Source of the DNA: Hemileia vastatrix
Lineage: Eukaryota > Basidiomycota > Pucciniomycetes > Pucciniales > Zaghouaniaceae
Length of the DNA stretch: 64,000 nucleotides
Direction: 5' to 3'
Assembly: GCA_030280995.1 (NCBI GenBank)
Contig: JASXTE010000001.1
Span: 10,511,001-10,575,000, forward strand
Shown: in pieces, positions 22,939-30,656 of the stretch
How positions within the stretch are numbered: position 1 is the first letter of the stretch
Layout: each line of letters opens with the position of its first letter
Program-made: the position numbers and the translations under genes
Notes under the pieces: generated by a model
Database searches by the model: none
Told to the model about the DNA's origin: nothing
The model's input: the letters and a program-made list of their open reading frames with translations, nothing else

Positions 22939-24636
22939 CACCACGCAATATGGGGGGCGGACTTGCTAGCAAGTCCGCAACCTTGAACCCTAATTCATAT
23001 CTTTTTGTGCCCACATTGAATTAGTGATGAAACCACCAAGAAAAAATATTGACATTCTGGTGAACTCAATATGAATATAACTTGAACATTTAATGAAGCA
23101 TAGGAAATAATACTTTGAACAAATCTTGAGATATAAAGAATGAGATTTTTTTATAGAAATTTTAATACAGTGCAGATCACACTCAAATTAATCTGAAAAA
23201 TACATATTTAAAACTATTTAAGCAGTTTCTTTGCAATTTTTAAAAAAAAGAACAGCAATGTATAGATCCGGCAAGATACCATGTGACATTATTATATAAG
23301 TTTCTTTGGCCAGAAATACATGGAGAAACTACAATTTGAAATATGTCAATTTGTTCATGAAAGGTTATTTTGTGCATTTATATTATTAATTGTATTATTT
23401 TCAAGAATTGAAAAAATTATATACTTATTTTATGACTAGATAATATTGAATATTATAAATCATTAAAATATCTAAAGAAGGTGCAAAAATCTTAAAAATG
23501 TTTATTTCCCCTCTTCTTCAAAATTTTCAAAATATTAAAATGTAGATTTTTATTATATTTAAGTAAATGAAGAGAATAAAAGTATAGGAGTTGTGGATTT
23601 TTAGGATTCAAGGAATTTCCGTGCCCACTCTTTGTAACATATTTTATATATTTTATATTTTTTGTATATTTGTATTACTATCTTCTTTTATTGTCTTTTT
23701 TTACTCCCTCTCAAGAATACCCACTCTTTTCCCTTTGAAATATTTCTTTATCCTCACCTCATCCTTCTCCCCAACCTTTTCACTCCCTTTGTCATCATTT
23801 TCAACCCCTATCCACATTTTCCTCTCCCTCTCCACGCCTCTCTACCCCTCTCCTCTCCTCTCCTTCCAGTTCGCTTACCTCCCCATTTCTCCCTAACACT
23901 TTATTTTTATATACAGAAATAGCGACTGGGTTGAAAGGGAGGAAATTGGGGTTCAAGAATTGTGGAGGCGAGGTAAAGGGGAGGAATGGGGCTACAAGGG
24001 TTGGAAAGGCTGGAGAGAGGGGTGAGGAAGGATATATGGGGTAGCAAAAAGGTTGGGAAAGAGTTGGAAGGGAAGATTAAGGGTTCCGAGGCATTTTAAA
24101 TGAAGAAAAGGGTCTGGGAGAGGTTGAGAGGGGTGAAATGGGGATCAAAAGAGGATGGCATACAATGGGGCTGGGAGGATAGCGAAAGGCATGGGGAGTG
24201 AAGACAAGCATGTGTTGATAGAATTGAAAGGGATGGAGATTGGTGCAAACAGAGTGTGAAAATAGGAGGATGAACTCTGTTCTTCGGGTGAAGAACAGAG
24301 TTCACTTCCATAAAATATTAGCTGAAACATAGTTTTCAATTCTGTAAAAACAGTTGAGAAGACAAGCATGTGTTGATAGAATTGAAAGGGATGGAGATTG
24401 GTGCAAACAGAGTGTGAAAATAGGAGGATGAACTCTGTTCTTCGGGCGAAGAACAGAGTTCACTTCCATAAAATATTAGCTGAAACATAGTTTTCAATTC
24501 TGTAAAAACAGTTGAGAAGACAAGCATGTGTGATAGAATTGAAAGGGATGGAGATTGGTGCAAACAGAGTGTGAAAATAGGAGGATGAACTCTGTTCTTC
24601 GGGCGAAGAACAGAGTTCACTTCCATAAAATATTAG
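22939..24636 (+). mobile_element. Inserted repeat block with CACCACGCAATATGG terminus
   Basis: The left edge is CACCACGCAATATGGGGGGC followed by the palindrome GGACTTGCTAGCAAGTCC. The interior is AT-rich (23000-23690), then a C-rich arm (23690-23900) and a G-rich arm (23930-24290). The right side is a tandem array with the hairpin CTCTGTTCTTC/GAAGAACAGAG. The block at 38410-40039 has the same parts in mirror order, and 49740-50000 is a short MITE with the same termini. It replaced the Tet-like gene interval of copy 3. No gene is recognised inside; its class is unresolved. Confidence 0.65.
24203..24635 (+). repeat. 158-bp tandem repeat, 2.7 copies
   Basis: Units start at 24203, 24361 and 24519 with gacaagcatgtgt. 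Each holds the perfect 13-bp-arm hairpin AACTCTGTTCTTC / GAAGAACAGAGTT. The copies are almost identical; the third has a 2-bp deletion and the first a single change in the loop, indicating recent expansion. Open frames here are artefacts of the repeat. Confidence 0.95.
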
Positions 24637-24639
24637 CTT

Positions 24640-25006
24640 GTGGGTAAAGAGAGTTGAAGGGGGGGGTTTGAGGCGCCAAAAGAGAGGTGAAGGGGGGGGT
24701 TTGAGGGACATAAAGAGAGGGGAAGGGGGGAGTATTGAAGCACCTAAAAAGAGGGGAAAGGGGGTGATGAGGGACCTAAAGAGGGGGGAAAGGGGGGATT
24801 TGAGGCAGCTAAAAAGGGGGTAAAAAGGGGGTCAGAGACAGGTAAAGAGAGGGAAAAAGGGGGGCCTTGAGGATCATAAAGAGAGGTGAAGGAGAGAAAA
24901 AAAAACAAAAAAATAAAAAGATAAAAAAGAGAAAAAAGCAAAACAAAAATTAGTTTACCCTAGAACAAAAATAATAGAAGCACTTACAAAAAAAACAAAA
25001 AAACCA

Positions 25007-25037
<31 letters not shown>

Positions 25038-25367
25038 ATCATGATTAGCAAATAAAAAACCATGAAAAAAGAAAAAAAATGACCTACCTGGTGAGTTGAG
25101 TTGAGAAAATAAATGCAACCAAAATATTTGAGGGATGTTTGAGGAGAATAGGAAAAGGATATGAGTGATGAATGAAAAAAAAATCACTGACAAAATATGC
25201 GATTTCATGTTGAGGAAGTGAAAGAAAACCAATGAGCAATCCAAAAAAAAGATATTCACCGTAAATTCAAAAAAAAAATGAATATGCAACAAACCAAAAT
25301 ACAAAACCAAGTGATTAAAGTACACAAAGAGGACATTTGGAAAGTATGAAAACATAAAAATTAAAAA
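24640..25367 (-). other. G-rich arm and probable 3' UTR of the transposase gene, copy 3
   Basis: Degenerate aaagagrggrgaaggggg repeats (24640-24900) are the right arm of the family fold-back; the left arm is gone. The A-rich part includes the conserved splice-like AACTCACCAGGTAGGTC (minus, about 25084-25102). No coding region is supported. Confidence 0.6.
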
Positions 25368-26678
25368 TTAAAAGGGTGAAGAGAAATGTTGAAGAGTAAT
25401 TGGCATTATAATGGGGCGTATGCCGGTTGATTGAATGATTTGTGAATCAAGGGAGGGGAGTGCCAGTGGTGGTTCAGGATCCTCTTCTTCATAAAGATCA
25501 TTCCACTCATCCTTTAAATCAGCTAGAATATTGTGGAGTATTACGCAAGTCAAGATCCAATGATTTGCAGTTTTGATCTCCAATTTTTTTTGAAATTGGA
25601 TTCTGAGCTCCCGAAGACTAGAAAATCGTCCCTTTAAAATACCTATAGCATGTTCAATTCGTACTCTTGATTGTGCAAGGTGATAATTAAATTTAGTTTT
25701 GGGGTCATTTTCTGAAGTTGCACCACGGAAAGCAGGTATAATGTACTTTCCACTTGCATATGCTGAGTCTGCAAGGAGGTACTGAGATTCGTCAAAGTAT
25801 GATTCAGGGGATTGAGAAATCCTCATTCTTTGGAAGACCGAAGAGTCATGACATGATCCAGGGCAGCCACTGTGAAAAGCAATAAATTTTTTATTGACAT
25901 CGCATACAAGTTGAACGGCAATAGAGTATCTAGAAAGAAGATAAAAAGTTAGATTGTGAAAGATGAGAACTTGGAGAAGATTTTGAAGAAACCTTTTTTT
26001 GCGATCAAAATAATGGTTGCCATCATGAGCAGGCTTTTGACTCAAAGGGATGGTTGTGCCATCAACAAAACCTATACAGCCAGGGAAACCTTCAGCTTGC
26101 ATTACTTGAGAGGATTCAAGTCGCTGTTCTGGAGTTGGCCAAGCAAGAGTTTGAGACTTGAGGGAAAGGATAGCAATCATACAGCGCTTGGTGTATAATA
26201 TCACGGTACCATATCCTATGTTAAAGAGATTATCCAAACGTCTTATGGCAGCACCATTTCCATTTGAGCCAAAGCGACATAGAGCAACAGCAAGTTGGAT
26301 GGCAGGATTACGCTGTTTGTTATGAGAATTGTTATGGAAGATAGGATGATCGGAGATGAGTTGATAAAGTTTGAAGAAAGAATCAGGAGAAGTTCTAAAA
26401 AGTTGTGTGAAGTTTAAATGAGGAATGTTGAGAATGGAGGCCAGATCATATCGGGGATCATGATAAAGATTTGGCCCCCTGGTGATGATGTAACGCTTTT
26501 TGGAAAGAAAACACATATAAGCTAAAGCATCTTCCAAATCAGAGTCAGATTTATAGTAAAGAACTAAAAGAAAAGTGATAGCATTCATTGTTGAGTGAAG
26601 TAGCTTCCTAGTAGAGAGGTGTTTCATTGTTGCCGGTGGAAGGGTTAAGTGATGAGGGAAGTGGGAATTCACCGCCAA
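25368..26678 (-). CDS. PIF/Harbinger DDE transposase (436 aa, intact)
   Basis: The frame is uninterrupted from MAVNSHFPHHL to SSPF. The DDE_Tnp_4-type core shows D206 in GFVDGTTIP, D278 in GSCHDSSVF, the conserved LLADSAYASGKY (D304) and E342 in RVRIEHAIGILKGRF. An N-terminal helical region (residues about 80-185) precedes the core, as usual for DNA binding in this group. Residues 231-250 look like a retained intron: minus-strand GTTTCT...TTTCTAG at 25930-25992, 63 nt without a stop. Its removal gives DRKKRYSIAVQL, closer to other Harbinger transposases, and a 415-aa protein. The Met at residue 18 matches the start seen in copy 2. It cuts and pastes elements with AGGGGGTATCAA ends (inferred). 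It converges on the Myb-like gene. Confidence 0.9.
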   Translation of the reverse strand: MAVNSHFPHHLTLPPATMKHLSTRKLLHSTMNAITFLLVLYYKSDSDLEDALAYMCFLSKKRYIITRGPNLYHDPRYDLASILNIPHLNFTQLFRTSPDSFFKLYQLISDHPIFHNNSHNKQRNPAIQLAVALCRFGSNGNGAAIRRLDNLFNIGYGTVILYTKRCMIAILSLKSQTLAWPTPEQRLESSQVMQAEGFPGCIGFVDGTTIPLSQKPAHDGNHYFDRKKRFLQNLLQVLIFHNLTFYLLSRYSIAVQLVCDVNKKFIAFHSGCPGSCHDSSVFQRMRISQSPESYFDESQYLLADSAYASGKYIIPAFRGATSENDPKTKFNYHLAQSRVRIEHAIGILKGRFSSLRELRIQFQKKLEIKTANHWILTCVILHNILADLKDEWNDLYEEEDPEPPLALPSLDSQIIQSTGIRPIIMPITLQHFSSPF

Positions 26679-26891
26679 ATGTGCAGTTGGGGTGTGTAGA
26701 TAGAAAAAAAACTTAAGTGTTCGCCACCAAAATTAAGTAGCATAGAGTGAGGAAATACTTAAGGATGGCATCAGCAATTATAAGTCATGTGACTTTCTTA
26801 AAAATCCATCATGGATGAGATGAGTTTGGGATCAGGAATTAGGAATGGAAATTGGGGTATAAGAGGCGGGATAATGCATTATCGTGGATTT
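26679..26891. other. Transposase upstream region and right subterminal region of copy 3
   Basis: This is the probable promoter of the transposase gene. It ends in the conserved ggcgggataatgcattat motif (26865-26882), which in copies 2 and 2b is the point where the next element inserted. No further gene is seen. Confidence 0.6.
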
Positions 26892-26923
26892 CTTATCCAC
26901 TAGCCCTGGGGCTAGTGGATAAG
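26892..26923. repeat. 32-bp perfect palindrome, right subterminal, copy 3
   Basis: CTTATCCACTAGCCC, two central bases, then GGGCTAGTGGATAAG. It is a probable protein-binding site of the transposon. Confidence 0.9.
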
Positions 26924-27018
26924 AATCTTCCGCAATTAATAATGTCTGATCCCGGGAAAAAAAATTCCTGATCCCTAATTGCGGATCCCTGAACATTGAT
27001 ACCCCCTATTGTGTATTC

Positions 27019-27050
27019 CTTATCCACTAGCCCCAGGGCTAGTGGATAAG
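27019..27050. repeat. 32-bp palindrome, right subterminal, copy 2b
   Basis: It has the same palindrome arms around CA instead of TG. It belongs to the detached right end of copy 2b. Confidence 0.9.
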
Positions 27051-27145
27051 AATCTTCCGCAATTAATAATGTCTGATCCTGGGAAATAAAATTCCTGATC
27101 CCTAATTGCGGATCCCTGAACATTGATACCCCCTATTGTGGATTC

Positions 27146-27177
27146 TTTATCCACTAGCCCTGGGGCTAGTGGATAAG
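27146..27177. repeat. 32-bp palindrome, right subterminal, copy 2
   Basis: It has the same arms with one terminal mismatch. It belongs to the detached right end of copy 2. Confidence 0.85.
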
Positions 27178-27257
27178 AGTCTTCTGCAATTAATGTCTGA
27201 TCCCAGGAAAAAAAATTCCTGATCCCTAATTGCAGGTCCCTCAACTTTGATACCCCT

Positions 27258-27350
27258 ATTGTATATACTTGCAAGTTCTTCACATTCTTATATAGCATAT
27301 TTCATATGCTTAATTTACTCAGTCATGGGTATAGCCAGGCTGAAAGTAAA
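27258..27350 (+). repeat. Right part of the LTR-like repeat split by copy 2
   Basis: It continues the match of 15500-15680 to the LTR-like block at 57787-58590. The shared pieces include tatacttgcaagttc-like and ttactcagtcatgggtatagcc segments. Confidence 0.6.
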
Positions 27351-27560
27351 TCATCCATTAGAAAATCAAGAAAATAGCTAATAAACTTTTAATTATAATT
27401 GTTTTAACTTCTAAGAATCCTACTTTTGATGAATTAACATGGAGGTGATTTTTTTTATGTCTAAATATGAATTAAATGTATTTCTACATTTTCCATGTTT
27501 GAGATTTCCTAATATTTCAACATTCTAGTAAAAAAAAAAGAACTAAGACCAGTTATCAAA

Positions 27561-28844
27561 TTATTCAGGCTGTGTATCTTCAATGATGATTGTCTCATCT
27601 TCCAATAATTTGTATTTCAAAAATATATTTTTATTTTGTGTATCATTTTCTAAAATGTAGGCCATTAACTGTTTAAAAGTATCCCCTTGTGCTTGCCGTA
27701 ATAGTTCTAATCGATATTCATGCTCCTTTTCAACCCATTGAAGCTCTCTTTCAGTTTCTTGGATAGAATATGATATTCTCTCTTCAGCTCCAAAAGGCAC
27801 TTTAAGGTTTTTTACTTTGTAATAAGATCTAAGATATTTATTTCTTATTTCTTTATATTTCAAAGTATATTTTAAAGCTTCCATCAAAAGTTTTTCCGTT
27901 TCTAATATGTTTTCACCATTTGAAATTAAATTAGAGATATTTTTACAAACAGAAAATCCTTTTGAAAGTCCTCGACGAATACTATGTTCATATTTAATCA
28001 GGTCCCAATTGATATATCTTATGAATTTGGTTGGATCCAAATAGATAGATTCTATTGCCTCCTTTAAATTTGTTTCAGGTTCATCAAGTATTTTGCCTTT
28101 ATGAAAAAATATTTCCCAATGAGTTTCGCGAGATTCTAGTTTTGGTTCCCAAGGATTTTTATATACTTTTTTATATTTTTTATTTTTTATTAACATTTTT
28201 TTATATCTTGATTCATATTTTGAATCTCCAAGAACATATTTGGAAGTTTTATTTTTATTTATTTTCTCATTGATGTTCTTTCTTTGAAGCTCTCTTAAAT
28301 ATTTTCTAGCATAAGGCTTCAAATGATAAGTTATATCAGAAAAAATATCAATTTTAACAAGATTTTTAGACTGAAATAACGTTAAATCTCTTGAATTCTC
28401 ATTTTGGTGGATTAAAAATGGATAAAACCTATGTGGAGCTAGTGGAGAACGCCATGTTGGAGGTATTATTTGAGTTTCAATGTTTTGGGTCACACTTGAT
28501 TTGCTGTGAGAAGGACTAGAATGAAATCCCTTTACTTGATTTGGTACGTAAGGTTTTGCCTTAGGATTAAGTTTCTTAACTGTTGACTGAGCTTGATGAG
28601 TCACCGATTGAAGTGGAAGATGAAGGTTTTCCTTAACTTCAGATGGCTCATTTTTTTTAAAACATGTTTTTCCTTCTTCAGATAAAGAATTAGGGTTAGG
28701 AATATCTTTTTTATAAAGTGCTTTTGAATTTGCATGAGCTTTTTCTAATGATTTTTCAGTAATTAAAGAGAATACTGAAGATTGAAGTACAAGTAGATAT
28801 GTCAGGGTTACGCAAAACGGTGTTCGAAAGGAAAAGTATGTCAT
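27561..28844 (-). CDS. Candidate secreted protein, 427 aa, unknown family
   Basis: A single open frame runs from an ATG with a hydrophobic N-terminus (MTYFSFRTPFCVTLTYLLVL, then QSSVFS). This looks like a classical signal peptide with cleavage about residue 26-30. The mature part is basic and Lys-rich, with a Ser/Pro-rich stretch (residues about 50-135), then a predicted helical region (about 165-415) with many charged residues. Few cysteines remain after the signal. No transmembrane segment or known domain is visible. The start lies just inside a 200-bp MITE (28895-29094), which probably forms part of its promoter or 5' UTR. A full-length frame without decay in such AT-rich repeat DNA argues for selection. 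In a rust such a protein would be an effector candidate; that role is inference only. Confidence 0.7.
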   Translation of the reverse strand: MTYFSFRTPFCVTLTYLLVLQSSVFSLITEKSLEKAHANSKALYKKDIPNPNSLSEEGKTCFKKNEPSEVKENLHLPLQSVTHQAQSTVKKLNPKAKPYVPNQVKGFHSSPSHSKSSVTQNIETQIIPPTWRSPLAPHRFYPFLIHQNENSRDLTLFQSKNLVKIDIFSDITYHLKPYARKYLRELQRKNINEKINKNKTSKYVLGDSKYESRYKKMLIKNKKYKKVYKNPWEPKLESRETHWEIFFHKGKILDEPETNLKEAIESIYLDPTKFIRYINWDLIKYEHSIRRGLSKGFSVCKNISNLISNGENILETEKLLMEALKYTLKYKEIRNKYLRSYYKVKNLKVPFGAEERISYSIQETERELQWVEKEHEYRLELLRQAQGDTFKQLMAYILENDTQNKNIFLKYKLLEDETIIIEDTQPE

Positions 28845-28894
28845 GGATTATTTTTGACAAGGAGGGGGGAGGTTTTTTAGCTCGAATTCATTTA

Positions 28895-29094
28895 TTTACA
28901 GCCAAGTCACAAAAGCTTGCGGAATTTGTGACGAAAAAATAAAAGTTTCTCTAATAAAAAAATGATTTGCCTATTCAAAAAGAAGTAGCCCTGCCCGATC
29001 CCCAACACTTTTGAATAGGCAAATCATTTTTTGTTGAGAACAATTTTGATTTTTTCGTCGAAAATTCCGCAAGCTTTTGTGACTTGGCTGTAAA
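28895..29094. mobile_element. Fold-back MITE, 200 bp, TTTACAGCCAAGTCACAAAA termini
   Basis: Inverted repeats of about 85 bp run from TTTACAGCCAAGTCAC inward to TGCCTATTCAAAA and back, around a short centre. Its termini are unrelated to the AGGGGG family. It begins about 50 bp upstream of the start codon of the candidate secreted protein. Confidence 0.9.
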
Positions 29095-29498
29095 GCCTCC
29101 AAATGTTTCAAAAAAAAATAAATTTTGCACATGCTAAGAGGTCCATATCCCTAAGTTGAACTATGATAACTCAATTAAATAGAGACTCTTTTTTTGATTT
29201 TTGTATGTATGTACGAAACGGATAAATCATAGATCGATTTTTCCTGAAAGATATTAAGTTGTATCTTTGTGATGAGTCATTTTCTGAGTGTAACTGTTTG
29301 ATGCTGAAATTTGTTTTATTAATTATTATCATTACTTTTCTTTTTTCCATTTTTTTTGGTTAAAAATAGGGGGGGGGTAAGATATTTTGTTTCATGTATT
29401 AATTATCAGTGAGTGTCAATTTTTACCAAACAAATTTGACTCATTCATGGATTTTCTACAGGAATTTGATTATTTTTATATAGAGTAAGAGAATTATA
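29095..29498. other. Intergenic, no gene seen
   Basis: AT-rich DNA with a short poly-G run near 29370. No open frame or RNA gene is supported. Confidence 0.55.
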
Positions 29499-29885
29499 CA
29501 CCGCAAAAAATCAAGTGCCACCTGCTAGCAGGTGCCAATCCCTGTATTCAGTTTTGATTTAAGAGTAAATTTGATCTGATGTTGTGCAAGCTAGTGTGCT
29601 CATAGTTTAGTATGCTGTCTTTCCAGAACACTACAGCACATGTTTGTTTCGCCGTGGGGCGCAACCGTTACGAAACAATTATTTTTTGCACTCAAGACCT
29701 ACCTAAGACCTTTAAGTGCCAAAAATAATTGTTACATAACTGTTGCGTAATCGTTGCGCCATTGTTGCGCCCCAAGACGAAACGAACATTTATTGTAGTG
29801 GAAGAATTACTGCTGAGTTGAAATTGAGTTAAATCAAAGATAGGGATTGGCACCTTCTATCATGTGCCCATATTTTTTTCTGGTG
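29499..29885. mobile_element. MITE with CACCGCAAAAAATC termini, split by another MITE
   Basis: The left end (CACCGCAAAAAATC, then CAGGTGCCAATCCCTG) has an inverted counterpart at the right end (AGGGATTGGCACCTT ... TTTTTTTCTGGTG). The TIRs span about 70 bp with mismatches. No clear target duplication was found. A 172-bp CACTA-like MITE is nested in its centre. Confidence 0.75.
29629..29800. mobile_element. CACTA-like MITE, 172 bp, nested
   Basis: The ends are CACTACAGCACATGTTTGTTTCG and its inverted partner ending TTTATTGTAGTG. A 3-bp duplication GAA (29626-29628, 29801-29803) fits the CACTA (En/Spm) superfamily. Long inverted repeats with GGGGCGCAAC follow the ends. Confidence 0.85.
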
Positions 29886-30044
29886 ATGCGTGTTGCATTT
29901 TGAGTCTTCTTAAGAATCTTGAATTATTTTTATAAATTGTCATACCAATCTAATTATTTCAACGCAGGAAAAACACTATGCCTTGCGTAAAAATGACTGA
30001 CAATGGGGTCAAAGGTTTTCAAAACAGGAAGCAGATAATATATC

Positions 30045-30152
30045 ACGGGGGGGTGGGGGGGTGGTAAATGGCAACTAGATGTCGGGTTCAGTTCATATAC
30101 TGCATTGATTCAATTCAGTATGTAAACTGAACCCGACGTCTGGTTGCCATTT
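30045..30152. repeat. Poly-G tract followed by a 37-bp-arm inverted repeat
   Basis: A run of gggggggtgggggggtgg precedes arms at 30066-30102 and 30116-30152. The stem carries AAATGGCAACTAGATGTCGG against CCGACGTCTGGTTGCCATTT, with two mismatches and a 13-base loop. It is probably a very short MITE. Confidence 0.8.
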
Positions 30153-30386
30153 TTTCCCTCTATCAGTTTAAATGAATTAAATCAAAATTAAGTTTGTGGA
30201 AGGACAACCACTGTTAAAATTTTGAAAGAGGCAGGTATGTAAGTAAAATAATTCTAAAGGACAGGGGATTGAAAATAGCGGCAGAAAAAACCTCAAAATT
30301 TCGAATCACCAACATAATGAAAAGATCTTGGACAGATATTCTCATCCACATGGACTGCGGATGTCTTTCCCTTCGTGCTTCAAGAG

Positions 30387-30512
30387 GTACAGCTATTTGG
30401 AAAAATCTTGCTCTTTTTTGCCCCTCGTCTCCCGCCAAAAACGACTTAAACTCATGTTTTTGGCGGGGGATGGAAGGCAAAAACATAGCTAGCTTTTTTC
30501 AAGTAGTTGTAC
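30387..30512. mobile_element. Short fold-back MITE (GTACAGCTA termini), 126 bp
   Basis: The ends are GTACAGCTATTTGGAAAAA and the inverted TTTTTTCAAGTAGTTGTAC. The centre has CCCGCCAAAAAC and GTTTTTGGCGGG, a near-perfect second hairpin. A relative lies at 31439-31565. Confidence 0.8.
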
Positions 30513-30656
30513 AGATATCTTGAAAAAGGTTGGTGCTCAACACACCCAGGAATTTTAGCCGGCAAAAAGCTAGCAGGATGAAATAATGAGGGAAAATGCT
30601 AGGTAAGTTAGGCAAAACTGTGGAAAGCTGCACCAACCATTTTAAATGTAGCTGTA

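Larger units (their letters stand above)
20789..27007 (+). mobile_element. Harbinger-like element, copy 3 (innermost, 6.2 kb, youngest)
   Basis: The left end is AGGGGGTATCAATGTTGACC and the right end at 27007 ends GAACATTGATACCCCCT, with ATT at 20786-20788 and 27008-27010. It holds an intact Myb/SANT-like gene (plus) and an intact transposase (minus), convergently arranged. The interval that contains the Tet-like gene and the C-rich arm in copies 1 and 2 is replaced by 22939-24636. It could be autonomous if the Tet-like gene is dispensable (inference). Confidence 0.85.
20463..27134 (+). mobile_element. Harbinger-like element, copy 2b (short derivative, middle of nest)
   Basis: Its own DNA is 20463-20788 plus 27011-27134, about 450 bp: the left terminus (AGGGGGTATCAATGTTCAGG) to about 20713 fused to the right subterminal region. 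Its right end at 27134 carries the exact inverted variant (GGATCCCTGAACATTGATAC). It is split by copy 3. It entered copy 2 at the subterminal site gcattat(t); the left flank reads ATG and the right ATT, one difference. Confidence 0.8.
15681..27257 (+). mobile_element. Harbinger-like element, copy 2 (outer member of a triple nest)
   Basis: The left end is AGGGGGTATCAAAGTTGACC and the right end (27235-27257) reads CCCTCAACTTTGATACCCCT. These share the diagnostic AAAGTTGA variant, unlike the AATGTTCAGGGATC ends of the inner copies. ATT flanks both sides (15678-15680, 27258-27260). Its own DNA is 15681-20462 plus 27135-27257, about 4.9 kb. It contains a truncated Myb-like gene joined by deletion to a truncated Tet-like gene, the fold-back and a decayed transposase. 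Copy 2b sits in its right subterminal region. Confidence 0.85.

Noticed and set aside
24203..24635. CRISPR-like array
   Set aside because: The repeats are 158 bp, contiguous and without unique spacers, in a eukaryotic context.
24096..24711. Several overlapping minus-strand frames repeating MEVNSVLHPKN and FYGSELCSSPEE
   Set aside because: They repeat with the 158-bp DNA unit and shift frame with it; they are shadows of the tandem array.
26884..27257. Simple tandem triplication of a transposon end
   Set aside because: Each right end matches the sequence variant of a different left end (15681, 20463, 20789), so nested insertion explains it better than tandem duplication.
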